Shown: positions 9,640-18,359 of the stretch, one piece after another | How the letters are laid out: each line of letters opens with the position of its first letter | Position numbering within the stretch: the stretch's first letter is position 1 | Assembly (NCBI GenBank): GCA_003427395.1 | Contig: BFEA01000248.1 | Location: forward strand, 1,262,027-1,285,556 | Origin: Chara braunii | Lineage: Eukaryota; Streptophyta; Charophyceae; Charales; Characeae | Direction of reading: 5' to 3' | DNA length: 23,530 bases | Notes under the pieces: generated by a model | Database searches by the model: none | The model's input: the letters and a program-made list of their open reading frames with translations, nothing else | What the model was told of the DNA's origin: nothing | Translations under genes and position numbers: made by a program

Positions 9640-9960
9640 TTCGAAGTCGAGGTTGGCTCTTAGTGCGGTAAGGGTCGGTAATCCTAGAAGAGCATCGTAC
9701 GTATTCATTCACGTTTAATACCACGACATCTCCCAACGAGTGGACTTTTCCCAATCGAAACGCAACATTCGTCATCCTTCCTATCACGTTGATTTTTTCC
9801 TCGTCGTCGGAGACAAGGTGATCTCCTTCCTCTAACGGGATAAGATCCCTTCTTCTTCCTGCTCGTTCTACAACCCTCAAGGAAATAGCTAGGACTGCCG
9901 CTCCTGGATCGATGCTAGCGTTATACGAATTTCCCCGAACTTCTATGTCACATTCCGCGG
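9640..9960 (-). pseudogene. Ty3/gypsy aspartic protease
   Basis: This retropepsin-type protease would process the Gag-Pol polyprotein. The active-site region reads ASIDPGAAVLAIS (about 9910-9870), matching the D-S/T-G triad with Ser replaced by Pro. The mid-part VAFRLGKVHSLGDVVVLNV is typical beta-strand spacing. After NVNEY an extra base or short duplication (CGTA repeated) shifts the frame, and the expected LLGLPTLTALRANLDF motif is found in the next frame at about 9695-9645. The catalytic Asp is kept. It lies in the same frame as the gag C-terminus, across a TAA at 10018-10016. Confidence 0.85.
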
Positions 9961-10015
9961 ATTTCCATGGAATGGTCTTAATGCAAAGGAAATGGTCATC
10001 TTTCTGAATAAGTCC

Positions 10016-11541
10016 TTACCGTATCGGGTCCGAGGCGCTGGGAACATCGGGTTTGTCGTCGCAGGCGGGGGCTTTCCCTTTGATGGTCGCCTGCCTTGTG
10101 AGGGAAAACCATTTCCAGTTGGCCTTGCAATGCTGCAGCATTCGCTTATTTGCCTGTTCTGATATGGATAGTAGATGTCCGATGGGCAAGGGGATCCAAT
10201 GATTCAGAGATCGAATGATGTTCAGGACATCGATTTCTCCTGTAACGAAGGCAGGGCCACCAGATTCCATTTCTCCGGGGGATGGTCTCCATTCCACAAC
10301 TTATCGTCGTTCGTTCACTGGTTGGATGGTTCCGATCATTCTCATTCCTGGGTAACCCAACGAGATGTACTGATCGAGTGGGATGAGTTCCGCCGCTTCC
10401 TCTGTAGTAACCATCGTGCTTCCCCCTCCCTCTGTTTCCTCGATCATCATGCCTACTCGTCTTGGCCCGTTAGCTATTGGTGTTGCTGCCATAGGGGCAA
10501 CTAATACCCAGACTTGCGCTGGTCGGTTGGGGCAGTCCTGAGCCAGGTGGCCGGGCTGGTGACATGTGTAGTAGACGCCTAGATTAGCTGCTACACGGCC
10601 CACAGCCTGGGCAGGGGCTGTTACCTGTGTTATAGGCGCAGCTCGAACGGCGATAGGGTGCATCGATCTCATTATAGATTTTATCCGAGCATTGTCCTCA
10701 CGCTGTTCTTTTTTGCTCTCTTGCATCAAACTAATTAACGTTCGGGTTAGCTCCAGTATTGCATTTGACTCATTGGTTTTGCGGGAGATTCCAAAGGAGG
10801 CGCATGTGGGGGAAGCATAGGGGCAACCATCACAGGCAGTCCTGTGGTTGTGTGAGGTATCATTCTTAGGTAAGTGACGGGGCCGGAGACAAAGGCCATG
10901 TTTTCAAAGTTTTGAAGCGTAGCTAGCTTGGCCTTTGCCCTGGCTCATTTTGAAGAGTCTCCTTCCTTGGCGTGATCCTCCCCTTCTAGGAAGCTAGCAT
11001 CGAACTTTCTCTCCATTTCTTCTGCCGTGTCCATGATTTGTTGTAGTTCATGGGGCAGAACTGCTTTCGCAGCTAAGCCCTCATCGTTCAACTTCGGAGT
11101 CAATCAATAAATAAATCCCTCCCCACATTTTCACCTCGTTCTGACTTAACACATAGCCTATAAAACCTACTGCGGTATTCGGCGACTGATTCGAGGGGCT
11201 TCTGAACTCGGTCTTTGATCATAAAGAAAGTTTGCTCAGGGTGGATGTAATCGAACCTGTTTAGTAAATCTCTTTTGAAGGTTGGGAGATCGACATACAC
11301 ATAAGTGGTAAACCAGTGGTGCACATCCCCTCCCAATAGGGTGAGGATGTTGATCCTAGCGTCATCATTGTCATACTGTTGCGCACGTAACGTGGCTAGC
11401 CATGCCCCAACCAACTTGATGCCCATGGTCAAAGAGATACAAATCAGGTGGAGCCACAGGTGCACGAGCTTGAATTGGTGGCGTGGGAATGGGTACCCCG
11501 CCTAGCTGTACAATAGCGTTTTGCGCTTGATTGGTGTTCAT
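10016..11541 (-). pseudogene. Ty3/gypsy gag (capsid and zinc knuckle)
   Basis: Gag would form the virus-like particle and bind element RNA. A candidate start ATG is at 11541-11539 (MNTNQAQN), though the frame is open a little further upstream without an ATG. The capsid-like retrotransposon-gag region lies at 11430-11120, with AWLATLRAQQYDNDDARI, GGDVHHWF, TFKRDLLNRF and LESVAEYRSRFYRL. Its frame differs from that of the N-terminus. A linker with EMERKFDASFLEGED at about 11020-10975 ends in a stop. The zinc knuckle at about 10575-10530 reads YYTCHQPGHLAQDC; the first Cys of C-x2-C-x4-H-x4-C is Tyr, a one-base G-to-A change. The frame continues past a stop at 10301 to LPIGHLLSISEQANKRM and into the protease. 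Confidence 0.88.
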
Positions 11542-11690
11542 GTTGGCGGCCTGTCGACCCGCCGACCTACTTCGGGTCAATATTGGGTGTCGTCTTGGCG
11601 TGTACCTTTGCCTAGGCCGCCCTCGGTTTGCCAGATCGCTTTAACTAGAGGGTCTACCCACTTATCAATCCGAGAGCTTGCTGCGTGTCG

Positions 11691-11702
11691 GCTCCGATAC
11701 CA
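11691..11702 (-). other. Primer-binding site, tRNA-iMet type
   Basis: The minus strand reads TGGTATCGGAGC. This matches, at 11 of 12 bases, TGGTATCAGAGC, the complement of the 3' end of plant initiator Met tRNA, which primes minus-strand cDNA synthesis in many plant Ty3/gypsy elements. It lies about 150 bases upstream of the gag ATG in the correct orientation. The 5' LTR should end within a few bases of 11704 and extend to higher coordinates. Confidence 0.85.
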
Positions 11703-11703
11703 A

Positions 11704-12994
11704 CCTCACGCCCGGCGTGACTTCCTGATCGGAGTGGGAGTGGGTTTGCAAGTGCGAAAAGGGGTGTGCCAAGGATTTTTGGGAAAGTGGGGGGGGGGAG
11801 GGTCCTAGGTCAGAACTGAGATCTCCTGTGGCAAGTTTCAGGGGTAGAGATGTAAAAGGGTAGGCGCGGGTTGAAGTCTGAGTGTGGAGCTACCACCTCG
11901 GTTGGTTCCGTCGCCTGGGTCAAACTCGGACTTGGTGCACCGGCGGGACACTATGGATATCCCGTTGTTCAACCACTTGCTGGCATCGTGTGTTACTGAT
12001 CTAAGAGTCTGATGCAGCTGACTGTAGCCGAAGGTTGTGCGCTCGTCGCTCTTTCTCCGATCAGGTTGGCCGGATGAAGTCGGAGGCTAGGTACTCACGG
12101 TCCTGCAAGCACTCCAACCACGGGGGTTAGGGCCAATATGGAGCGATGGCACACCAGGGGATGATGGTCAGCGAGGGAGGGAAGTCGATTTCCAGAATAA
12201 TCATTCATGGTTCCGCAATGAGGTGGCACGTGTATGAGCTGGGGAATTTAGGGTGGTGGGGAATACGTTCGCGATCTCGATCGATGCCCCACTCGCAGAT
12301 ACGTTCGTTTCCCACCGGGTATGGGAATTCAGGAAGGTTTCTCCTCAATCGTGCAGAAAGACACACATGCTCCCAGTACTCTCGAAATTTCGGATCCCTC
12401 AAGCACCGCGATCAGTGATACAGAAAGGGAGTTCAATATTCATGCTCTGGGGTGAGGCGGGGACTCCGTCATTCGAAAGGTTAGACCGAGCAATGACACT
12501 GCAGACACGTGTGTAGGCCACATTCTTCTAATCGGGCTTGCCCGTGCGTGCACAAGGCCTTCCCTTCGGTCCAACTTGAAATGGCAATGCCTAATGACCC
12601 ATATCTCGTACGTGCTGGCCTGTTAACCGAGGGTGGACAGCCCCTAGGTGCGAGGAAGACATCTGATCATCTAGCATGGTTACTCAATTTCGACAGACAA
12701 ATACTACCCACCTTCCAGTTTTATGCATACATAAGTGGAAAAAAAAAAGAAGGTGGCGATCACGATCGTACAAAATTCGATCGCAGGCAATTAATCAATC
12801 AATGGGGTTCGTACATATGGAGGGGAGAACAAATGGGAGAAATAGTCATTCATCAATCACTAGAGACAAGCGAAGGAAAGATCCGAAATGTCGATCGAAA
12901 GAAACAAATGCGACTTGCACCGGATACCAAAATTGCTCAGAAGGAAAGAAGGACCAAAATTATTTGGAGGGACAGAAGAGAACACCACCACAAC

Positions 12995-12996
<2 letters not shown>
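11704..12996 (-). other. Probable 5' LTR/flank of the gypsy element, no gene
   Basis: By its position next to the PBS, the first part should be 5' LTR, but no TG..CA ends or matching 3' copy were found, so its limits are unknown. A 7-bp inverted repeat with one centre base (TCACGCCCGGCGTGA) lies at 11706-11720, almost touching the PBS. A G run (11791-11803) interrupts the sequence. A minus frame at 12402-12205 (with REYWEHVCLSARLRRNLPEF) and a plus frame at 12509-12990 are open, but neither has a recognised motif. I cannot say where the LTR ends and unrelated DNA begins. Confidence 0.45.
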
Positions 12997-13075
<79 letters not shown>

Positions 13076-13156
13076 NNNNNNNNNNNNNNNNNNNNNNNNN
13101 NNNNNNNNNNNNNNNNNNNNNNNNNNNNNNNNNNNNNNNNNNNNNNNNNNNNNNNN

Positions 13157-13230
<74 letters not shown>
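12997..13230. repeat. (CT)n microsatellite with 81-base assembly gap
   Basis: CT dinucleotides run from 12997 to 13075 and from 13157 to 13230, with Ns at 13076-13156 between them. The true array length is unknown because the gap lies inside it. The flanks are similar: CACAACACC before the array and CACAACATCC after it, where copy B of the 1-kb repeat begins. All open frames here are Ser-Leu or Glu-Arg artefacts of the dinucleotide. Confidence 0.98.
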
Positions 13231-13231
<1 letters not shown>

Positions 13232-13234
<3 letters not shown>

Positions 13235-14226
13235 ACATCCCGATGTGGGCAGTCCCTCGCCTCGCACCTATGCTGAGTTGTCACTCCGCTGGGCCCGACC
13301 ATGCCCGTCAGGTTCGCCCATGCGCTACAGTCCGTCGCGGCCCCACATCAACCCCGCACGCCCAAAACCAGGTCGTCGGATCGCCCAACTCTCTACTCAC
13401 CTGCCAACTCCTGCTCGTTAGCCGATCCTCTCGACCATGCTAACTCCAAAAGGTCTTAGAGAGTGAAATTAATCGTGCTTGAGAGATTTATAGAATGCAT
13501 GCTTCGCGCGAGATACTCGGGATCATGTTTTGGTGGGAGGAAGGAGAAAGGAAGTGCCTACGCCTACATGGCCAGGCCGCGGCGTGGGGGATGTAACCAT
13601 ACTCCACACACCGATCCGGTCATGCAAGCGTTCAGGCCAATAGGAGGGAGGAGAGGCATTCGCACGCAAGGGCTCCACAAAAGATATTAAGAATGAGAGG
13701 ATTACAGTTGCGATCACGCCAGCCAAAACAAATATTACAATTACACACGATATTAAGGCGCAGGAAAGCCAGAACACAGTTTTCGACGTGGCCGGATGTG
13801 CGCAAACAGGAAGCACCACGCAACAAAAATTGAGATCCGCCTAAATTCCTATGTTAAGTCCCAATTACAAAAAAAAAATCCGAACAAAGCAAATTCCGAG
13901 AGGCCGCAGGGGCTCTACATCACTTGAAAATTAAAAAAAAATTCCCGGCGCGACAATCGTGCCAAAATTCTCATTTCCTACAGCAAAACAAGAAAGAAGT
14001 TATAACAACTGTCTATTCGTCGCGCTTGCTGAGGTGCGATCAACTATCAACCGTCGTGGGTCTAGACCAGCCTTCAGTTGAAAGAGATAAGAAAAAGCAG
14101 GGGCATCCATGCAAACCGCCAGGCCATTCCGACTCAGCCAATCCCCCCATCCCCCCCCTCCTCCCCCAGATACAGCCTCGCGCAGAAATCTGAGCGGGTG
14201 CAAAAAACAGTTCGCTACAGGTCAGC
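13232..14226. repeat. Dispersed ~1-kb repeat, copy B
   Basis: Direct repeat of 1-1200 with a constant offset of about 13231 at its start. Shared landmarks include ACAACATCCCGATG at the first base, GGTGGGAGGAAG near 13530, the block CACACACCGATCCGGTCATG near 13606, the AAAGAGATAAGAAAAAGCA region near 14080, and CGCGCAGAAATC near 14180. It ends soon after AAACAGTT. It has no insert in the C-rich tract. No coding motif is visible. The two copies flank the gypsy element and are separated by 13 kb, but they are not next to its PBS or its last ORF, so they are unlikely to be its LTRs. Confidence 0.85.
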
Positions 14227-14782
14227 AACGTTCCCACAACTATTAGGTCTCCTTCCACCTTCAATAGTTCCATTCCCTTCTACGAACAACCCCCAACCTT
14301 CCACATTTACCAACCAAAGCTGAAGTCCAGAACCCTCAGTGAAGATTCCTTGAAATAGCCTCTAGGTTAGTTGAGATTAGGTGAGATAAACGTTACGAGC
14401 AAATTTTGGAATTTCTATGTTGTACGAGGGCTCAGATATGGGAATAGGGATGGAGGGTTGCCTGAATCCAACCTTACGACCCAATGCAGAGTATGAGTAA
14501 AATATTGCACTATACGAGGGTTTGCATATAAGAATAACAAAGGAAGAGTGCACCAAACGAAACATATGCCTTGATACAGAATACTAATGACTAAATACGA
14601 TCAAGGTTGTCACTGACAACAAAGCACATAGCAAGACGAGCTTGAAAAATGAGGAAAGTATTTCCAAATATTATCATGAAGGACAGTCATGAAGTAAGCC
14701 ACTCGTTAGGAGTATTTAGCAAAAATTATGGCTAGGTTAATGCACTTTAAATATTTTGTGCTAGAGAGTGGCTTGGTTAATG
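14227..14782. repeat. AT-rich spacer with diverged 90-bp tandem duplication
   Basis: No gene is supported. 14421-14510 and 14511-14600 align as two adjacent 90-bp units that both start with TRTACGAGGG and share spaced blocks (ATAT, GAATA, GGA, CAGA), with perhaps 55-60% identity by eye. A shorter pair, GGCTAGGTTAATGC near 14730 and GGCTTGGTTAATGC near 14770, lies downstream. Confidence 0.5.
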
Positions 14783-15008
14783 CTCAACGCCTTTGATTCC
14801 AACGGAGACGCTCCCACCACCACCAGAGGAACTCCCACTCCCATTGGTGGCGCCGCCGCCCGTTGAGTTTCAGGTCTTCACGCTCCCAGTCCAGATAGTC
14901 AATCGTAGTTTTCACGTGCTTCTCACAACACCAGTCCCACCACCACTGGCTGCCCACCCTCTGCCTCCAGAGGTGCCACTGTTGGATGTGCCCGTTGTCC
15001 CGTACTAG
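14783..15008 (+). other. Pro-rich open frame, unknown
   Basis: The plus frame from after a TAA near 14780 to the TAG at 15008 reads as a Pro/Val/Leu-rich segment (for example LPPPPEELPLPLVAPPPVE and PVPPPLAAHPLPPEVP). It has no ATG, so it would be an internal exon or a transposon-ORF fragment. The minus frame over the same bases is also open and Trp-rich, which argues for caution. No domain is recognised. The following 300 bases to 15300 contain only short frames. Confidence 0.25.
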
Positions 15009-15301
15009 ACTCTCTCTCCCTTCGTCGTGTTCACACTGCACTTGTTACTTGACTCTTGTAGATTTTGTTGTAGTAGGAGTTGGAATCGCCTTGCGCCCTG
15101 GTATTCCACAGGGAGACAGCCCCTTGTCGAAGCTGAGGGCGATGGTCGAACGTAGGGATCGTCGAAGAAGACATCGTTCCGCCCCACACCGCGAATCCCA
15201 CCCTCGCTGCCGACGTAGAGCGTTGTTGTCTCCGGACAGTGAGTGCGCCTGGTAGCGGAGCGCTTCATCGGATCGCGTCCATCCCCCGACGAGTCGAATT
15301 G

Positions 15302-15565
15302 TTTTTTTTTTTTTTTTTTTNTTGCTTTTCACGCTACCTCATTTTTTCGCAAAATCGTAAATTTTATGTAGTTTTTCTGGTCACAAGAGGCACGTATTTT
15401 ACATGTTCACACAAAAAGGCACGTAAATGTTAGTGGCTTGGACAGCCGCGGGCTTACATATTTTGCAGGGACCTCTGAAGGTCCCCCCAAAATCGTATTT
15501 CTTTGTCCTCTACTGCTTTCTGTAAGCCAAAAAAAAAAAAAAAAAATTGCATTGTNGGGGGGGGG
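15302..15565. other. Homopolymer-bounded segment with ambiguous bases
   Basis: T19 followed by N at 15302-15321, A18 at 15529-15546 and an N followed by G9 at 15556-15565 bound about 200 bases of AT-rich DNA. A GGGACC/GGTCCC stem with a 6-base loop lies at 15469-15486. The Ns sit at homopolymer edges and probably mark uncertain base calls. No gene is seen. Confidence 0.5.
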
Positions 15566-15964
15566 TTTCCTTGCTCTGTGTCCAGCTTGGAGCAAATCTT
15601 CTGGCGAATCGCTGGTAGGTCCCTCCACCGGTGGGCACACAAGTGCAGAAAGTTCAGTAGACGATTCATTTTGTTCCTCCATTCGTTGTAAGTTCATGTC
15701 TTCACTGGGGTCGATAACGTCCTCTGAGTTCTACACTTTGATTTGTATGAGTCAAAAGTGTTTCCTTGCCCATCGACTGTTCAAACTTGTGTTTTACCTT
15801 TTCCTCTCCTTCTTCCCCTATTACCCCTTCTCTCCTTTCCACTGCCTCTAAGTCCCGTTTAATGAGCGAGGAACATTTTTCGAGAGATTTTAACCCATCT
15901 TCCTGTTGTGGAAGTCAGAAGTACTCTCCTTCTTAGGTCAACTGTGACACCACTTCTTGTAACC
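15566..15964 (-). pseudogene. Glu/Lys-rich ORF remnant, unknown
   Basis: The minus strand has coding-like sequence in two frames joined by one shift near 15720. The upstream part (about 15950-15730) reads as a charged helix-prone segment with KSLEKCSSLIKRDLEAVERR and EEKVKHKFEQSMGKETLL, crossed by two stops before it. The downstream part (15715-15570) reads DPSEDMNLQRMEEQ and VCPPVEGPTSDSPEDLL. It is bounded by T18 at 15965-15982 and by the N/poly-G tract. The family is unknown. A host exon or a transposon ORF fragment are both possible. Confidence 0.4.
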
Positions 15965-15982
15965 TTTTTTTTTTTTTTTTTT
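15965..15982 (-). other. Poly(T) run, possible poly(A) tail on the minus strand
   Basis: Eighteen consecutive T. In minus sense it would be a poly(A) tail 82 bases downstream of the hairpin-family repeat at 16064-16116. The LINE at 16998 shows a similar arrangement. It could mark the 3' end of a short or truncated retroelement. Confidence 0.35.
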
Positions 15983-16063
15983 CCCACGAATAGCCCTTGT
16001 GTAAACCCTCTATCCCGGTGGTGATAAGAGAATCGTCAGGATTGAGGATTTATCTGTCGGGCT

Positions 16064-16116
16064 GCTCCATCTATTGGTGGGGAGCGGCACCTGCTGGAAA
16101 CCGGGTCCAGTGTCCC
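16064..16116 (-). repeat. Inverted copy of the 3813-3865 hairpin repeat
   Basis: The reverse complement of this 53-bp stretch matches 3813-3865 at 48 of 53 positions with no gaps. It contains the same 19-nt element (here GCTGGAAACCGGGTCCAGT on the plus strand) and the downstream block with CCACCAATAGATGGAGC. A 23-bp part of it also occurs at 17133-17155 with one difference. It therefore belongs to a dispersed family rather than to one local array. Confidence 0.9.
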
Positions 16117-16996
16117 ATTGATACAACTTAAAAGACACAGATCGTTGTTTCTTGTTTCCTGTGGCTATGACCTTTTCTCTTCTAAGACTCGGGTCTCCGT
16201 TAATCTCTTCTTATCGGTTCTCTAACCCTGGGATCCCATGCAACCTTCCTGGCAGTCTTTTTCAAGATGCGTGATGACTTCAGTTTGAGCAGTGTGTGCA
16301 GCCCGAGATTCCTGAAAATTATGTGCCCATTCCCGTTACTTACCTATTTTGTCTGCATTAACCTTGATGCAGTGCCATCAGTAGTAATCGTCTATTCAGT
16401 TGTCTGAGTGTTTACTAAATTAGAAAATATAATATTCAGTGAGGGACTGCACTCCCACAGTTCGTCTGATTCCAACCACATGCACCGTGCTAAGAGTTGT
16501 TCCGTCTGTTAGAACTGTGCTTACTGTGGTCACAACTTGGGCCTACCACTTGGCATCCAACAGGATTCTCAGACTGAGATCCATTCTGGTCTGTACGACA
16601 GGGAACTATTACACATTCTTAACCAACCATTTGGCTACCTGGTTCAGAACCACTTTGTGCAGAGCTGTTCTGACTGGTGAGACTGCAAACACAACTTGAA
16701 CCTACCATCTCACTAAAAAAGTTGGAACTACATTGCTGAACCCCTGGATGAATACCAGCAGGAGTATTTCGCCCGAGCTTCAGATTGTTGCATGTTCTGT
16801 GAGTTTTGGGGCAAGCTACCTCCCCCACGAAAATCGCTGAGGGAGTATGCGCATGACCCACATTCTGTTTATCTCCCTGTGGGTCCCCCCAAACCACCTC
16901 CTTTTCGCTGCCAGGTGTGTAGCTAATGACGGTCCAGTCTTCCTTTCTCCCACCCCTATTTCCTGCTTATCAGCAATGAGGCCGCCCTGCACGTGG

Positions 16997-16997
<1 letters not shown>
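16117..16997. other. No supported gene; faint internal duplication
   Basis: Stops are frequent in all frames and no motif is recognised. The stretch around 16491-16560 resembles 16661-16735 (shared blocks TGTTC, CACAACTTG, CCTACCA) at a spacing of about 170 bp, which suggests an old duplication. The region ends at the LINE poly(T) run. No clear target-site duplication of the LINE was found in the bases before 16998. Confidence 0.4.
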
Positions 16998-17032
<35 letters not shown>

Positions 17033-17048
17033 GAGAAAGTATTAAGGC

Positions 17049-17054
17049 TTTATT
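17049..17054 (-). promoter_or_regulatory. LINE polyadenylation signal
   Basis: TTTATT on the plus strand is AATAAA on the minus strand, 17 bases before the poly(A) tail. This is the expected distance for cleavage and tailing of LINE RNA. The 34-base tail that follows supports insertion by target-primed reverse transcription. Confidence 0.8.
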
Positions 17055-17750
17055 ATCAATGAACAAGTTGAGGCCGGGGACCTCACAATTCTACGCGGAA
17101 GGCTGGGGCCTTTACCCAGAGTCGGCTCAGTACTGGAAACCGGGTCCAGCGTCCCCACACTTGTCCCTCCGCTAAGTACTTCTCCAAACAATAACACTTA
17201 AGCTAATGAATAAGGATGGGAGCTTAGACACACCCGGGTCTGCACCTAAACTCCCTATCACGCCTGCCTGGTAACCTCCACCTACTCAGAAAACCAACTT
17301 CCCCAATCTCATACCAGCATAATAATACAAGGCCCTGCAGGTACAAGTGAAAGGAAACCTAAAGGAGTATCAACCTCAATTGAAAGAAACTGACGACAAG
17401 GAAAAAACCATCACTACTCAAGGTGGCCAATAACCAAGAGCAGAAAAAATATTTCCCCTGTCATCCACCACTACCAATTTTGAACTCCTCCCCCAAATCT
17501 CCTTGAACCATTTGCTTTGATTTGGGCTAATTCCTCAAAATGTACGTCTATTCCAGTTGCAAATAATAATCCTTCGTAGGTCTGCAATAATACGTTTCTT
17601 GATTTGAGTATCCGACATGCATTGACGTCGAAACAACTTATTGTTTCTATCGTCCCTGATTACCTTCATTATAATTGCTTTGGTTGCTTGAGCCACATAT
17701 TTTCATTCACTCTTACCATTTCTGCAACTTGTCAGGATCCATTCATCTGA
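17055..17750 (-). other. LINE 3' untranslated region
   Basis: No open frame of interest lies between the zf-RVT region and the poly(A) signal. A 23-bp stretch at 17133-17155 is shared with 16094-16116 (22 of 23), about 80 bases before the AATAAA in LINE sense. The rest is AT-rich sequence without recognisable features. Confidence 0.6.
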
Positions 17751-17754
17751 CCAG

Positions 17755-18300
17755 TCAACCGTTCTTTGTAANCCTTGTCCAGTATTGGATCCACCAGTCC
17801 CAAACCCGCCTCAATGTTGGACAAGTTAGCCATAGGTGTAGTGTAGTCTCCCACCCCCACATGCACCTCGGGCAAGTGGTAGCTATCTCCATACCTTTCG
17901 CTGCTAACCAAACTGCTGATGTTGTGGCCAGAATCGCTTGAAGCCACAACATACTGGCCAACTTCTGGTATGGGAGACTCTTGAGTTCCACCCACAGGCC
18001 TTGTATTTCTTCATGAGACGTGCCTAGAAGACCCTAATCCGCTCTTCTTTTGACTATTGTGGCAAACGGGTGTTTCTTAACCATTTGTCTGAGTGTATCG
18101 GTGCCCATTTTTGACGTGTATTCCACCAAAGTTACCGTTTTGTGCTTCTCGACACTAAACCAACTCACTGTTCCTGGGTTTATACGAAGAGAGGTGAGCA
18201 ATTGCCCTTGCGCCATCAGTTTCCACTTCACTGGGATCAAGGAATCCTTTCTGCTAGCTATAGGTGACGTAACCAGAACTTCTTGCAAATGTGCCACACA
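17755..18300 (-). pseudogene. LINE ORF2 C-terminus with zf-RVT motif
   Basis: This is the C-terminal part of ORF2. In minus frame 17991-17755 the motif TCPRCMWGWETTLHLWLTCP holds C40, C43, H52 and C57 of that frame, followed by RRVWDWW. This matches the zf-RVT region found at the end of plant LINE ORF2 proteins and thought to bind RNA or stabilise the RT. The preceding frame 18297-18034 (WFSVEKHKTVTLVEYTSK, ending with KKHPFATIVKRRAD) is the upstream part, separated by a stop and a shift. One ambiguous base (17772) lies just after the motif. Confidence 0.8.
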
Positions 18301-18359
18301 ATCCAGTTTTTCCTAGTTACCTTGGTATATATCATTAGTGAAGGAAAAATCTGCAGACT

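Larger units (their letters stand above)
4288..11703 (-). mobile_element. Decayed Ty3/gypsy LTR retrotransposon with extra domains
   Basis: Reading the minus strand from 11703 down gives a tRNA-iMet type primer-binding site, gag with capsid-like and zinc-knuckle parts, aspartic protease, reverse transcriptase, RNase H, a PHD finger, integrase, and then a third ORF. The order protease-RT-RNase H-integrase is diagnostic of Ty3/gypsy (Metaviridae-like) elements rather than copia. Gag, protease and RNase H share one frame and most other parts are displaced by single shifts, so the ancestor probably had one long gag-pol frame. Many in-frame stops and frameshifts make this copy non-functional. Neither LTR was delimited: no stretch on the far side of the third ORF matches the sequence upstream of the PBS. 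The coding span of about 7.4 kb is longer than usual because of the third ORF and the extra pol domain. Confidence 0.92.

Noticed and set aside
12509-12996. About 160 open codons on the plus strand before the CT tract
   Set aside because: No motif, no known domain and unremarkable composition; the length can arise by chance in this GC range.
12860-13443. Long open frames across the CT microsatellite on both strands
   Set aside because: They are Ser-Leu or Arg-Glu translations of CT/GA and run through Ns; they are artefacts.
1-14226. The ~1-kb direct repeats as LTRs of the minus-strand gypsy element
   Set aside because: The PBS at 11691 requires the 5' LTR to end at about 11704, but copy B begins 1.5 kb further out; copy A is likewise 3 kb from the third ORF.
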